Positions 23,486-31,193 of a stretch of 38,251 nt of DNA are shown here, piece after piece. The notes beneath the pieces were generated by a model that searched no databases, was not told the DNA's origin, and saw only the letters and a list, made by a program, of their open reading frames with translations. This DNA is from Alphaproteobacteria bacterium (lineage in GTDB: Bacteria; Pseudomonadota; Alphaproteobacteria; JAJFFI01): NCBI GenBank assembly GCA_030066595.1, contig JASJBI010000026.1, positions 62,693 through 100,943 of the forward strand. Direction: 5' to 3'. How positions within the stretch are numbered: position 1 is the first letter of the stretch; each line of letters opens with the position of its first letter. Both the position numbers and the translations under genes were made by a program.

Positions 23486-25642
23486 TCAGCCGTCTTGCCG
23501 GGTCTCATCCTCCGCAAGCAGCTTGGCCCACTGCGCCCGCCCGCCCTTGTTTTCGAGGAAGTTGATCAACGCCGCGACGACCCGCCGGTCATAGGCCTTG
23601 CCGACCTCGGTAAGCAGTGCTTCGGTCGCCGCGTCGAGATCGACGCCGTCACGGTGGGCGCGCGGGCTGACCATGGCGACAAAAGCGTTGGCCACCGCCA
23701 CCACCCTGGCGGTGACAAGGATGTCGCCCTCGCGCCGGCCGGCCGGCGTTCCGCTCCCGTCCCAGCGTTCCTGACACTGGCGGAGGGTTTCGTAGACCGG
23801 CCCGTCGAATTCGATCCTCTGGATCAGCTCGGCGCTGGTTTGGATGCTGTCCCGCACCATCGCGATCTCTTCCTCGGTCAGCCGGCCGGTCTTGGTCAGC
23901 AGCTCCGTTGGTACCAAAATTTTCCCAATATTCAGGAGCTTACCGGCCACCTCGGAGGTCTCGACCAGGACCTCGCCCAGATCCATCTCCTCGGCGATGG
24001 CCTCCGCCACCATGGCCACCCGCTGGGAGTGATGGGCCGCATAGGGATCGCGCCGGTCGACCACGGTGACCAACGTGTCGACGAGCTCGTACAGCGTCCG
24101 CTCGCGGCGCTCGCGCTCCTTCATCACGTCGGTGATGTCGTCTTCGACGAGCAGCACGGTGTCGACTAGATCCTCGGCTGCCGGCATGGGGACGTGCTTG
24201 GACTGGAAATAGGAGACCAGGCCGTCGGCCTCGAACCGGTGCAGCGCAGCCGCCGGCCGCTTGTGTTCGATTGCCCCCTGGTTGAGCTTCTCGTACTGCT
24301 TGGCCACGTCGGCGCCGAGCACGCTGTGCACCGTCTTGCCGAGCATGTCGTCCTTGGACATTCCGGCCCGCCGGGCGGCCCGTTCGTTGGCGAACCGATA
24401 CACGCCATTGGCATCGATGATGGCATTTGCGCTCGGCTGGTTGTCCGTCAACAGACGGAGGAAGTTGCGCTGCTGGCCGAAGCGGTTGGCGAGGTCCTGA
24501 AATCGGTCGGCCGCGACAGATGCGCGGTGCGAGGCGCCCTTGTACCAGACCGCGACGATCGTCGCGGCGGCCAGGGCGATGACAAGAAGGAAGATCGCCA
24601 GCAGGCGCTGCAGCCGCGCCTCGCTCGCGCCCAGCGCTTCCGCCCTGTCGACCTTGTACAAGAGCGTCCAGGGCGAGTCGGCGATGCGGACCGAAGTCAT
24701 CAGAACGTCCCGGCCCCGGTAGTCCCGGCTTTGTGCAAAGGCGCCGGGATGGGCGAGCGCGTGCGCCGCCGCCAGCGACGGCGTATTGACGGCCAGCTTG
24801 CGCGCGAGCGGCTCGGCGCCGTCGATCAACGGCGTGAGGTACTCGATGACATCCTGCGCGCGGCGAATGAGGATGGCCTCGGCGCTTTGCTCGACCGCGC
24901 CGGGTTGTTTCATGAGCGGGTGCAGTTCGGCGGCCAGCGGCTTGATGCCGAGAACGTAGCCGATCCGGTTTTCCGGCCTGGGATCGCTCTGCACGGCATA
25001 GATCGGAGCGGCGAAGCCGGCGACCAGCTCGCCTGCGGGACCGCGGTGGATATCCAGCATCATCCGCGGTTCGGCCGGCGCTTTGCCCCGCGACAGGGCG
25101 CCGATGAAGGTGCGCAGCGCGCCTTCGTTGGGCGGCGGGTTTGGGGTGCTCACGATCAGGCGCCCTTGCATGTCTAGGAGCATCAGACCGCCGACCCCGA
25201 TGCGCTGGACATTGGCGCGCACGTCCGGCCCCTTGGCGCGGGACTCGAACCCCGTCCGCGCGGCCGTGACCTTGAGCAGGTTGCCCAGATAGCCGCGTTC
25301 CGCGGCGCCGGCATCGCGGCCGGGCTCGATCTGCCCGAGATAGACGGCGAGCGTCGGATTCGCGGCCAGCGCCTGAACCTCCTCGAACTGACGGGCCAGC
25401 CAGTCGTCAACCGCGGCGGCGCGGCTTGCGGCGACGATTCCGAGCCGGGTCTGCCAGGCCAGCATGTCGCGCTCGCGCTCCTGGCCCACGAAGCGGAATA
25501 CCAGGGTTATGCAGACAGCCACGGCGGCCATCAGCGCAAGCCCAATGATGATCTTTTGGCCGTTCGCGGCCAGGCCTGCCTTCTCGTCGGGGGCGCCGCC
25601 TGGGGTGCCGGAGATCGGATCGGTGATCGTGATGTCTGCCAC
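23486..25642 (-). CDS. Membrane sensor with periplasmic, PAS and degenerate HD-GYP domains
   Basis: A 718-residue protein with a GTG start supported by AAGGAGAGG. Residues 31-51 and about 345-368 are membrane segments enclosing a large periplasmic sensor region (about 52-344). A PAS-like domain covers about 392-505, with a short coiled segment after it. The C-terminal region (about 515-700) has HD-GYP landmarks (HSQRV 538-542, IGK 572-574, LLTKTGRLTEEE, WDGSG), but the HD dyad is Leu570-Asn571, the HHE element is CQE (623-625), and GYP is GTP (631-633). Metal binding and c-di-GMP hydrolysis are therefore unlikely. It may be a c-di-GMP or partner-binding sensor. It is divergent from a LapG-like protease gene. 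Confidence 0.85.
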   Translation of the reverse strand: MADITITDPISGTPGGAPDEKAGLAANGQKIIIGLALMAAVAVCITLVFRFVGQERERDMLAWQTRLGIVAASRAAAVDDWLARQFEEVQALAANPTLAVYLGQIEPGRDAGAAERGYLGNLLKVTAARTGFESRAKGPDVRANVQRIGVGGLMLLDMQGRLIVSTPNPPPNEGALRTFIGALSRGKAPAEPRMMLDIHRGPAGELVAGFAAPIYAVQSDPRPENRIGYVLGIKPLAAELHPLMKQPGAVEQSAEAILIRRAQDVIEYLTPLIDGAEPLARKLAVNTPSLAAAHALAHPGAFAQSRDYRGRDVLMTSVRIADSPWTLLYKVDRAEALGASEARLQRLLAIFLLVIALAAATIVAVWYKGASHRASVAADRFQDLANRFGQQRNFLRLLTDNQPSANAIIDANGVYRFANERAARRAGMSKDDMLGKTVHSVLGADVAKQYEKLNQGAIEHKRPAAALHRFEADGLVSYFQSKHVPMPAAEDLVDTVLLVEDDITDVMKERERRERTLYELVDTLVTVVDRRDPYAAHHSQRVAMVAEAIAEEMDLGEVLVETSEVAGKLLNIGKILVPTELLTKTGRLTEEEIAMVRDSIQTSAELIQRIEFDGPVYETLRQCQERWDGSGTPAGRREGDILVTARVVAVANAFVAMVSPRAHRDGVDLDAATEALLTEVGKAYDRRVVAALINFLENKGGRAQWAKLLAEDETRQDG

Positions 25643-25713
25643 AGGGCCTCTCCTTGCCGCACTCCGCCATACGGCATAGTCCGCATGGGCGGCGGCATTG
25701 TCGTGCTCCGTGG

Positions 25714-25728
25714 TTAATGTCGCTTTAA
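25714..25728. promoter_or_regulatory. CtrA-like box in the HD-GYP/LapG divergent gap
   Basis: TTAA (25714-25717), seven bases, TTAA (25725-25728): an exact match to the TTAA-N7-TTAA half-site pair recognised by the alphaproteobacterial cell-cycle regulator CtrA. A palindrome TTAAGG-N5-CCTTAA (25725-25741) overlaps it. It lies about 80 nt before the LapG-like start and about 70 nt before the HD-GYP start, so it could control both. Confidence 0.5.
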
Positions 25729-25805
25729 GGATCGCCCTTAACCCGCCGTTCAGCAGGCCTGCCTAGGCTCGATTCCCCACTCGGATCGATACGAAGGGGT
25801 AGGCC

Positions 25806-26504
25806 GTGACGGCATCCCGGCGGAAATCCTCGGCTTCAGAGCCCTCCCGGCGCGGGCTCTTGGCGGGCGCCGGCGCCGCGCTGGCCCTGGCTGCCTTCGG
25901 CGTTCCGTCCCAGATTCCTGATGCTGCCGCCGCCTCCCTGGCGCCGCGGTTGTTCGGCTATGCCGAGCGGCGGCGCGAGGTCATCCGGCCGTTCGTGAAA
26001 TGGACCGGGACGCTGGACCGCTACTTCTCGGAACGCCAGCTCGAGGACGCGCCCTGCGAAACGGGCCTCTTCAACCGATGCCACCTGAAGGATTGGAAGG
26101 ACTTCCTGTCCTCCGTCCGGAACAAGGCGCCGATGGCTCAGATCGAGGCGGTCAACGCCTATATGAACCGGGCGCCCTATATCCTCGATCCGGTCAACTA
26201 CGGCGTGCCGGACTACTGGGCGACGCCGCGGCAGTTCTTCGTGAAGAACGGCGATTGCGAGGACTACGCCATCGCCAAATACCTGTCGCTCAGGGATCTG
26301 GGCTTCCCCAAGGAACGGATGCGCATCGTCGTCCTGCAGGATCTGAACCTGCGCCTGGCCCACGCGGTCCTGGCGGTGTACCACGGCGGTCAGATCTACA
26401 TTTTGGACAACCAGATTCAGCAGGTCGTGACGCACGACCGTATCCGCCACTACAAGCCCATCTATTCGATCAACGAACAGGCCTGGTGGCTGCACACCGC
26501 CTGA
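25806..26504 (+). CDS. Transglutaminase-like periplasmic cysteine protease (LapG/BTLCP family)
   Basis: A 232-residue exported protein starting at GTG with AAGGGG upstream. Residues 1-42 form a signal region with a twin-arginine-like SRRGLLAG, followed by an Ala-rich hydrophobic core. The protease triad is Cys151 (NGDCEDYA), His186 (LAHAVLAV) and Asp201 (ILDNQ), as in bacterial transglutaminase-like cysteine proteases. In Pseudomonas, LapG cleaves a large adhesin when c-di-GMP is low and is held by the sensor LapD. No adhesin or LapD gene is in the window, but a degenerate HD-GYP membrane sensor lies next to it and reads the opposite way. Whether the two interact is only inference. Confidence 0.9.
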   Translation: MTASRRKSSASEPSRRGLLAGAGAALALAAFGVPSQIPDAAAASLAPRLFGYAERRREVIRPFVKWTGTLDRYFSERQLEDAPCETGLFNRCHLKDWKDFLSSVRNKAPMAQIEAVNAYMNRAPYILDPVNYGVPDYWATPRQFFVKNGDCEDYAIAKYLSLRDLGFPKERMRIVVLQDLNLRLAHAVLAVYHGGQIYILDNQIQQVVTHDRIRHYKPIYSINEQAWWLHTA

Positions 26505-26505
26505 G

Positions 26506-27123
26506 CTACTCCCTGGGTGCGTATTTGTTGAGGATGCGCTGGAGGGTGCGTCGGTGCATGTTCAGCCGCCGGGCCGTTTCCGAGACATTCCGGTCGCACT
26601 GCTCGAACACCCGCTGTATGTGCTCCCAGCGGACCCGGTCGGCGGACATGGGTTGTTCGGGCGGCGGCGGCAGGGGCCGGCATCGCGCCATGAGCGCCGC
26701 CGCCACCATGTCTGCATCCGCCGGCTTGGGCAGGTAGTCGACCGCGCCGGCTTTCACGGCTGCCACCGCGGTGGCGATGTTGCCATATCCCGTCAGGATC
26801 ACCACGCGTGCATCGGGCCGCACGTCTTGCAGGGCGGAGACCACCTCTAGGCCGCTGCCGTCTCCCAGACGAAGATCCACCACCGCATAGGCGGGAGGAG
26901 CCGCGCGGGCGCTGGCGATCCCCGCGGCCACGCCGTCTGCGGTCGTAACCTTGAAGCCGCGACCTTCCATCGCCCGGCCCAGGCGGTTGCGTAGGGGGGC
27001 ATCGTCATCGACGATTAGGAGCGTCATGTCCGCATCGGCAACGACATCGCTTCGCTCCGTCGCGGATATGCCCCCGGATGGCTGACGGTCTTCCATTTCA
27101 AAACCCACTTCCAGCCCTAACAT
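26506..27123 (-). CDS. regA: Redox response regulator RegA/ActR/PrrA
   Basis: A 205-residue DNA-binding response regulator. The receiver domain starts TLLIVDDDAPLRNRLGRAM; phosphoacceptor Asp83 is in AVVDLRLGDGSG and Lys133 in YLPKPAD. A proline linker (PLPPPPEQP, about 150-158) joins it to a Fis-type HTH (about 165-200) with NVSETARRLNMHRRTLQRILNK, highly typical of RegA. It controls carbon fixation, respiration and photosynthesis genes in relatives. It begins 5 nt after the regB stop, so the two are probably coupled; another ATG 27 bases downstream is possible. The first 30 residues are poorly conserved. Confidence 0.94.
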   Translation of the reverse strand: MLGLEVGFEMEDRQPSGGISATERSDVVADADMTLLIVDDDAPLRNRLGRAMEGRGFKVTTADGVAAGIASARAAPPAYAVVDLRLGDGSGLEVVSALQDVRPDARVVILTGYGNIATAVAAVKAGAVDYLPKPADADMVAAALMARCRPLPPPPEQPMSADRVRWEHIQRVFEQCDRNVSETARRLNMHRRTLQRILNKYAPRE

Positions 27124-27128
27124 AATAC

Positions 27129-28469
27129 TCAGTCCGCGTTTTCCAACGCCTCCCGGTCCCAGACCACCGTCACTTCGGCGCCGCCACCCGCATTGTCGCC
27201 GAACTCCACCCGTGCCCCGCTCCGTCGGAGCAAGGTCTGGGCGATGAAGATGCCGAGCCCCATATGCTGTCCCTCGCGGTCGCGGCGGCCCGCATCGTGG
27301 GAGACATAGGGCTCCCCCAGCCGGTCGCGCACCGCATTTGCGAAACCCGGGCCGTCATCGGTGATCCGGACCGAGATCTGCTCAACGCTCCATCGGCCCG
27401 TGACGACCGCTTGCCGGCGCGCGTGCTGAACCGCATTCTGGATCAAATTCCCCAGCCCGTGGATAATCTCGGGTCCGGGACCGAGGATGGGCTCGGCTGC
27501 CGGCTTGTCCTCCCCCTCGGTGGGGCCAAGTTCCGGCGCGCAATCGATGACCAAGGAGATCTGGCCGTCCCGGTGCGGTTCCGCTGCAGCCTCGATAAGG
27601 CCGGTCACGGGCAAGCGTCCGAAGCCCGCCCCCTCCGGCGAGTCCGAGTGCTGCGCCAGTTCAGCCAGGATGTCGCGGCAGCGATCGTTCTGGCTCAGGA
27701 TCAGCTCGACATCCTCGATCCACGGACTGCCGTCGGGCAGGTCGCGTTTCAACTCCCGCGCGGTGACCGCGATGGTGCTGAGCGGGCTGCCCAGTTCGTG
27801 CGCCGCCGCGGCGGCCAACGCACCGACCGCCGACAGGCGCTGCTCCCGGGCCAGCGCCATCTGCGTCGCGGCCAGGGCGTCCGACATCTGGCGCGCTTCC
27901 TCCGAGACGCTGCCGACATAAATGCTGATGAAAAGGATCGCCAGGATGAGCGCCTCCCAGATCCCGGCCAGGTAGAGCACCGGGGGCCGGAACGGTTCGC
28001 CCAAGGGCACCGGCAGGTGGATGAACGACATGAAGGTCAGGCAGCCGGCTGTGAGAACGCCGAGCGTGATGGTGCTGCCGCGGGGCAGCACCGTGGCGGA
28101 GACGATCACCGGCGCCAGGATCATGATGGCGAAGGGGTTCTCCAGTCCGCCGGTGAGGACCAGCAGAACGGTGAGCTGGAGAATGTCGTAGGCCAGATGC
28201 AGCCCGGCTGCGGCGACGCTCAGCCGGGTGCCCGGCGGCTTGCCGATGCTGACCGCAAGGTTCAACGCCGCGGAGGCCGCCACCGTGGCCAGGGCCGGCA
28301 GGATCGGCAGCGACAACCCGAGGCCATAGTGGACTCCCAGCAGCGTCCCGCCCTGACCCAGTATCGCAACCCAACGGATCAGCACCAGTGTCCTGAGACG
28401 AATACGCCCCGCCGGATCGACACCATCCTTCGCGACGGCAAGTGTCCGCGCGGTCAGATCGGTGGCCAT
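27129..28469 (-). CDS. regB: Redox sensor histidine kinase RegB/ActS/PrrB
   Basis: A 446-residue membrane kinase. The ATG at MATDLTART has AGGAGG six bases upstream; the longer frame is non-coding. Six membrane helices (about 26-190) contain the ubiquinone-binding motif GGLENPF (107-113). The phosphorylated residue is His224 in AAAHELGSPLSTI, and the redox-active cysteine is Cys264 in NDRCRDIL, 40 residues away. That spacing equals the R. capsulatus RegB His225-Cys265 spacing as I recall it. The ATP domain has NLIQNAVQHA, DDGPGF and GLGIFIAQ. It phosphorylates RegA in low-oxygen or reduced states. Confidence 0.95.
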   Translation of the reverse strand: MATDLTARTLAVAKDGVDPAGRIRLRTLVLIRWVAILGQGGTLLGVHYGLGLSLPILPALATVAASAALNLAVSIGKPPGTRLSVAAAGLHLAYDILQLTVLLVLTGGLENPFAIMILAPVIVSATVLPRGSTITLGVLTAGCLTFMSFIHLPVPLGEPFRPPVLYLAGIWEALILAILFISIYVGSVSEEARQMSDALAATQMALAREQRLSAVGALAAAAAHELGSPLSTIAVTARELKRDLPDGSPWIEDVELILSQNDRCRDILAELAQHSDSPEGAGFGRLPVTGLIEAAAEPHRDGQISLVIDCAPELGPTEGEDKPAAEPILGPGPEIIHGLGNLIQNAVQHARRQAVVTGRWSVEQISVRITDDGPGFANAVRDRLGEPYVSHDAGRRDREGQHMGLGIFIAQTLLRRSGARVEFGDNAGGGAEVTVVWDREALENAD

Positions 28470-28585
28470 TTCACTCCTCCTTGGCTTCCGGGGCATGCTA
28501 GTCGCAAATATGGCGGACCTGCCGGAAAGAGGCAAAGCGCGCGCTCCGGTTGGCGAGCTGCGATTGGGAGGCCATATTGGAGGCC

Positions 28586-29407
28586 ATGACGCACTCCAGC
28601 GGCAGGCGGCCAGCCATTCGCGTGCGCGGCCTCCACAAAAGGTTCGACGAGGTCAAGGCGGTCGACGGCATCGATTTCGACGTCGCCTATGGCTCGGTCG
28701 TGGCGCTGTTGGGCGGCAACGGCGCCGGCAAGACGACCACGCTGTCCATGCTCTTGGGCCTGCTGTTGCCGACCGACGGCAGCATCGAGGTTCTCGGCCA
28801 GGACATGCTGCAGGACCGCTATGCCGTGCTGGGCCGGATCAATTTCTCTTCGCCCTATGTGGAGCTGCCCTACCGGCTCAGCGTGGAGCAGAACCTGCTG
28901 GTCTACGCCCGGCTCTACGGCGTGCCGCAGGCGCGCGCGCGGGTCCGCCAGCTGGCCCGGGAGCTCGATTTCGGCGCCCTGCTCGGCCGACGCACCGGCA
29001 GCCTGTCGTCGGGCCAGAAGACCCGGGTTGCGCTGGCTAAGGCCCTGGTCAACGAGCCCGAGCTCTTGCTGCTGGACGAACCCACGGCCTCGCTCGATCC
29101 GGACACGGCCGACTGGGTGCGCAGCTATCTCGAAGAATACTGCCGGCGCATGGGGGCGACCGTCCTGCTGGCGTCCCACAACATGGCCGAGGTCGAGCGT
29201 CTGTGCGACCAGGTGATGATGATGCGCGCCGGCCGGATCGTCGACCGGGGCACGCCGGGGGCTTTGATCCGCCGCTACGGCCGCCGCAACCTCGAGGAGG
29301 TCTTTCTGGACATCGCCCGGGGGCGCAACGGCGGGCACGAGCCCGAGGCGGCCCGGCTGCCGGAAGACCCCACTCATGGCGGCGAGATCGACGGGGCCGC
29401 GCCATGA
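28586..29407 (+). CDS. ABC transporter ATP-binding protein, ABC-2 export type
   Basis: A 273-residue ATPase. Walker A is GGNGAGKTT (43-51), the signature LSSGQ (140-144), Walker B LLLLDEP ahead of TASLDPDTAD, and the His-loop SHNMAEV. The C-terminal tail resembles drug or polysaccharide exporters of the ABC-2 class. The start is uncertain: TTGGGAGGCCAT is followed by TTGGAGGCCAT, a near-duplicate that supplies a ribosome site for either the ATG at 28586 or a TTG at 28577. The stop overlaps the permease start (ATGA), so the pair is coupled. The substrate is unknown. Confidence 0.9.
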   Translation: MTHSSGRRPAIRVRGLHKRFDEVKAVDGIDFDVAYGSVVALLGGNGAGKTTTLSMLLGLLLPTDGSIEVLGQDMLQDRYAVLGRINFSSPYVELPYRLSVEQNLLVYARLYGVPQARARVRQLARELDFGALLGRRTGSLSSGQKTRVALAKALVNEPELLLLDEPTASLDPDTADWVRSYLEEYCRRMGATVLLASHNMAEVERLCDQVMMMRAGRIVDRGTPGALIRRYGRRNLEEVFLDIARGRNGGHEPEAARLPEDPTHGGEIDGAAP

Positions 29408-30222
29408 CACCACGACAGCGGACCTCGATCCTGTCGCTGCGGCGGATCGGCGCCCTGATCCTGCGCTACTGGTATCTCCTGCTCGGCTCCTGGCCCCGCT
29501 TCGTCGAGCTCGCGTACTGGCCCACCGTGCAAATGATCCTCTGGGGGTTCATCTCCCAGTTCTTCTATACCCACTCGTCCTGGGTCGTGCAGGCGTTCGG
29601 CGTCCTGCTGGCCGCGGTGCTGTTGTGGGACACCCTGTTCCGGGCCGAACTGGGGTTCTCGGTCTCCTTCCTTGAGGAGATGTGGTCGCGCAATCTGGGC
29701 CAGCTCTTCGTCACCCCGCTCAGGCCCTACGAGCTGGTCCTCGCGCTCATGGGCATGAGCATGATCCGCACGCTGATCGGCGTGCTGCCGGCCATGCTGC
29801 TGGCCATTCCGCTCTACCACTTCTCGATCTTCGAGCTGGGCCTGCCTCTGATCACCTTCTTCGTCAACCTGATGGTCTCGGGCTGGGTGGTCGGGCTGAT
29901 CGTGATCTCGCTGATCCTGCGCAACGGCTTGGGTGCGGAGAGCCTGGCCTGGCTGCTGATCTTCGCCGTCGCCCCGATCAGCGGCATCTACTATCCGGTC
30001 GACGTGCTGCCAGGCTGGCTGCAGCCGATCGCCTGGGCGCTGCCCACCTCGCATGTGTTCGAGGGCATGCGGGCGGTTCTCATCGACGGCGTCTTCCGGG
30101 CCGATCTGTTCTGGAACGCGGTGGGGCTGAATGTGCTCTACCTCGTGATCGGGACGGCCGTCTTCCTCTACGTGTTTCGAGTGGCGCGCCGGCGCGGGCT
30201 TCTGCTCCAGATCGGCGAGTAA
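29404..30222 (+). CDS. ABC-2 type transporter permease
   Basis: A 272-residue integral membrane protein with about six hydrophobic segments and few charged residues outside them. It is a partner of the overlapping ATPase gene (ATGA). The mid segments LRPYELVLALMGMSMIRTLIG and the C-terminal FAVAPISGIYYPVDVLPGWLQPIAWALPTSHVFEGMRAVL match the ABC-2 membrane signature, in which P-V-x-x-L-P-x-W-L-Q-x-I precedes the last helices. The transporter probably exports a lipid, glycan or drug-like compound. No substrate clue is present in the immediate neighbours, and no terminator was found. Confidence 0.9.
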   Translation: MTPRQRTSILSLRRIGALILRYWYLLLGSWPRFVELAYWPTVQMILWGFISQFFYTHSSWVVQAFGVLLAAVLLWDTLFRAELGFSVSFLEEMWSRNLGQLFVTPLRPYELVLALMGMSMIRTLIGVLPAMLLAIPLYHFSIFELGLPLITFFVNLMVSGWVVGLIVISLILRNGLGAESLAWLLIFAVAPISGIYYPVDVLPGWLQPIAWALPTSHVFEGMRAVLIDGVFRADLFWNAVGLNVLYLVIGTAVFLYVFRVARRRGLLLQIGE

Positions 30223-30353
30223 GCGACGAGCCCGACCAGATCCAAGTCACCGGCCGACGCTTGCGAGCGATCGCCAGCAGTCGTGCCGCCCCTCTTAGTA
30301 TCGACTCATTATAGCCTCGGCCTCTCCAAGTAACGGCCTACCGAAGCTAGTCG

Positions 30354-30395
30354 GGCAGCGCTTGGGCGTGTCTCGGCAGTGCTTGGGCGTATCTC
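30354..30395. repeat. Tandem 21-bp direct repeat upstream of the H1-like gene
   Basis: Two adjacent 21-base copies (30354-30374 and 30375-30395), each with the core GCTTGGGCGT and ending TCTC; they differ at two positions only. The repeat ends where the AT-rich stretch begins, about 150 nt before the gene. It could bind a regulator or be a recent duplication. Confidence 0.65.
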
Positions 30396-30432
30396 AAAAA
30401 ATAAAATTTTAGTTAAAAAATCATATTTCAAA

Positions 30433-30447
30433 TTAACCGAGATTTAA
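30433..30447. promoter_or_regulatory. CtrA-like box upstream of the H1-like gene
   Basis: TTAA (30433-30436), seven bases, TTAA (30444-30447): an exact TTAA-N7-TTAA match about 100 nt before the ATG. The first half reads TTAACC, as in strong CtrA sites. The local AT richness raises the chance of a random match. Confidence 0.45.
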
Positions 30448-30544
30448 TAGTGACAAGTTATCCGTTGCACGCGAATCGATGCGAACTTGAAGCGCGCTTC
30501 GTGCTTTCGACGCCGCATCATGTCAAACAGCAAAGGAGTAAGTC

Positions 30545-31060
30545 ATGGCCGCGAAGAAGAGGATCAAGGTTACGCCGGCCCGTCGGGTGGCGAGCCTGAT
30601 GTCTGCGGCGAAGAAGCTCACCACGCAGCTCAAGTCCATCGAGCGCCAGGTGAAGATGCTGCAGCGTAAGGCCAAGATGGAGCAGGCCAAGATCAGGAAG
30701 CTCAAGGCCGCTGCCGCCAAGGCCGCGAAGAAGAAGTCGACCGCTCGTCGTTCGACCGCTCGCCGGAAGACGACTGCTCGTCGTTCGACCGCGCGTCGTC
30801 GCACGGCGGCTCGTCGGAAGACGACTGCTCGTCGGAAGACCGCGCGCAAGAGCGTTCGTCGTTCGACCGCTCGTCGGAAGACCGCGCGCAAGTCGACTGC
30901 TCGTCGTTCGACCGCTCGTCGGAAGACCGTGCGTCGTTCGACCGCGCGTCGTTCGACCGCTCGTCGGAAGGGCGTGCGCAAGTCGACCGCTCGCAAGAGC
31001 GTTCGTCGTCGTCCGGCCGCGCGTCGGAAGACCATTCGTCGCGTCAAGAAGGCCGCCTAA
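30545..31060 (+). CDS. Arginine-rich histone-H1-like nucleoid protein
   Basis: A 171-residue, extremely basic protein with an excellent AAAGGAG ribosome site. Residues 15-55 are predicted helical and coiled-coil-like (SLMSAAKKLTTQLKSIERQVKML). Residues 65-165 are low-complexity repeats of STARRKT, TTARR and RKSVRR with 38 Arg in the last 107 residues. Only two acidic residues (Glu33, Glu46) are visible. It resembles bacterial H1-like tails but is Arg-rich rather than Lys/Ala/Pro-rich. It probably binds DNA or RNA and condenses the nucleoid. Its codons favour CGT for Arg, as in highly expressed genes. Confidence 0.85.
   Translation: MAAKKRIKVTPARRVASLMSAAKKLTTQLKSIERQVKMLQRKAKMEQAKIRKLKAAAAKAAKKKSTARRSTARRKTTARRSTARRRTAARRKTTARRKTARKSVRRSTARRKTARKSTARRSTARRKTVRRSTARRSTARRKGVRKSTARKSVRRRPAARRKTIRRVKKAA
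30737..31039 (+). repeat. In-gene low-complexity repeats encoding STARR/KTARR units
   Basis: Roughly 300 bases built from variants of TCGACCGCTCGTCG and GGAAGACCGCGCG, encoding STARR, RKTTARR and RKSVRR units. The units are imperfect and not a CRISPR-like repeat-spacer array. They can change length by slippage or recombination. Confidence 0.75.
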
Positions 31061-31141
31061 CGGCCATTCTACGCAAGGCGCGCAGGACGTTCGATCCTGG
31101 AGATCCGTTCGCGATCAAACCGCGCCACCAAACTACCGAAA

Positions 31142-31177
31142 ATCGCGGGAGATGCCTCATCGGGGCGCTCCCGCGAT
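31142..31177. terminator. Bidirectional terminator between the H1-like gene and cobT
   Basis: A perfect 10-bp stem (31142-31151 with 31168-31177) and a 16-base loop between convergent genes. On the plus strand CTTTAT follows; on the minus strand TTTTC follows. It probably ends both transcripts. Confidence 0.7.
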
Positions 31178-31193
31178 CTTTATCTGCAGACCC

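Larger units (their letters stand above)
30223..30544 (+). promoter_or_regulatory. AT-rich regulatory region before the H1-like gene
   Basis: About 320 bases without a gene, sharply AT-rich between 30391 and 30460 in an otherwise GC-rich window. It contains a tandem 21-bp repeat (30354-30395), a CtrA-like box (30433-30447), A/T tracts and the ribosome site AAAGGAG (30532-30538). A clear -35/-10 pair was not identified. It is likely the control region of the downstream histone-like gene. Confidence 0.55.

Noticed and set aside
30737..31039. CRISPR-like array
   Set aside because: The repeats are imperfect, contiguous and in frame within a protein-coding gene; there are no spacers.
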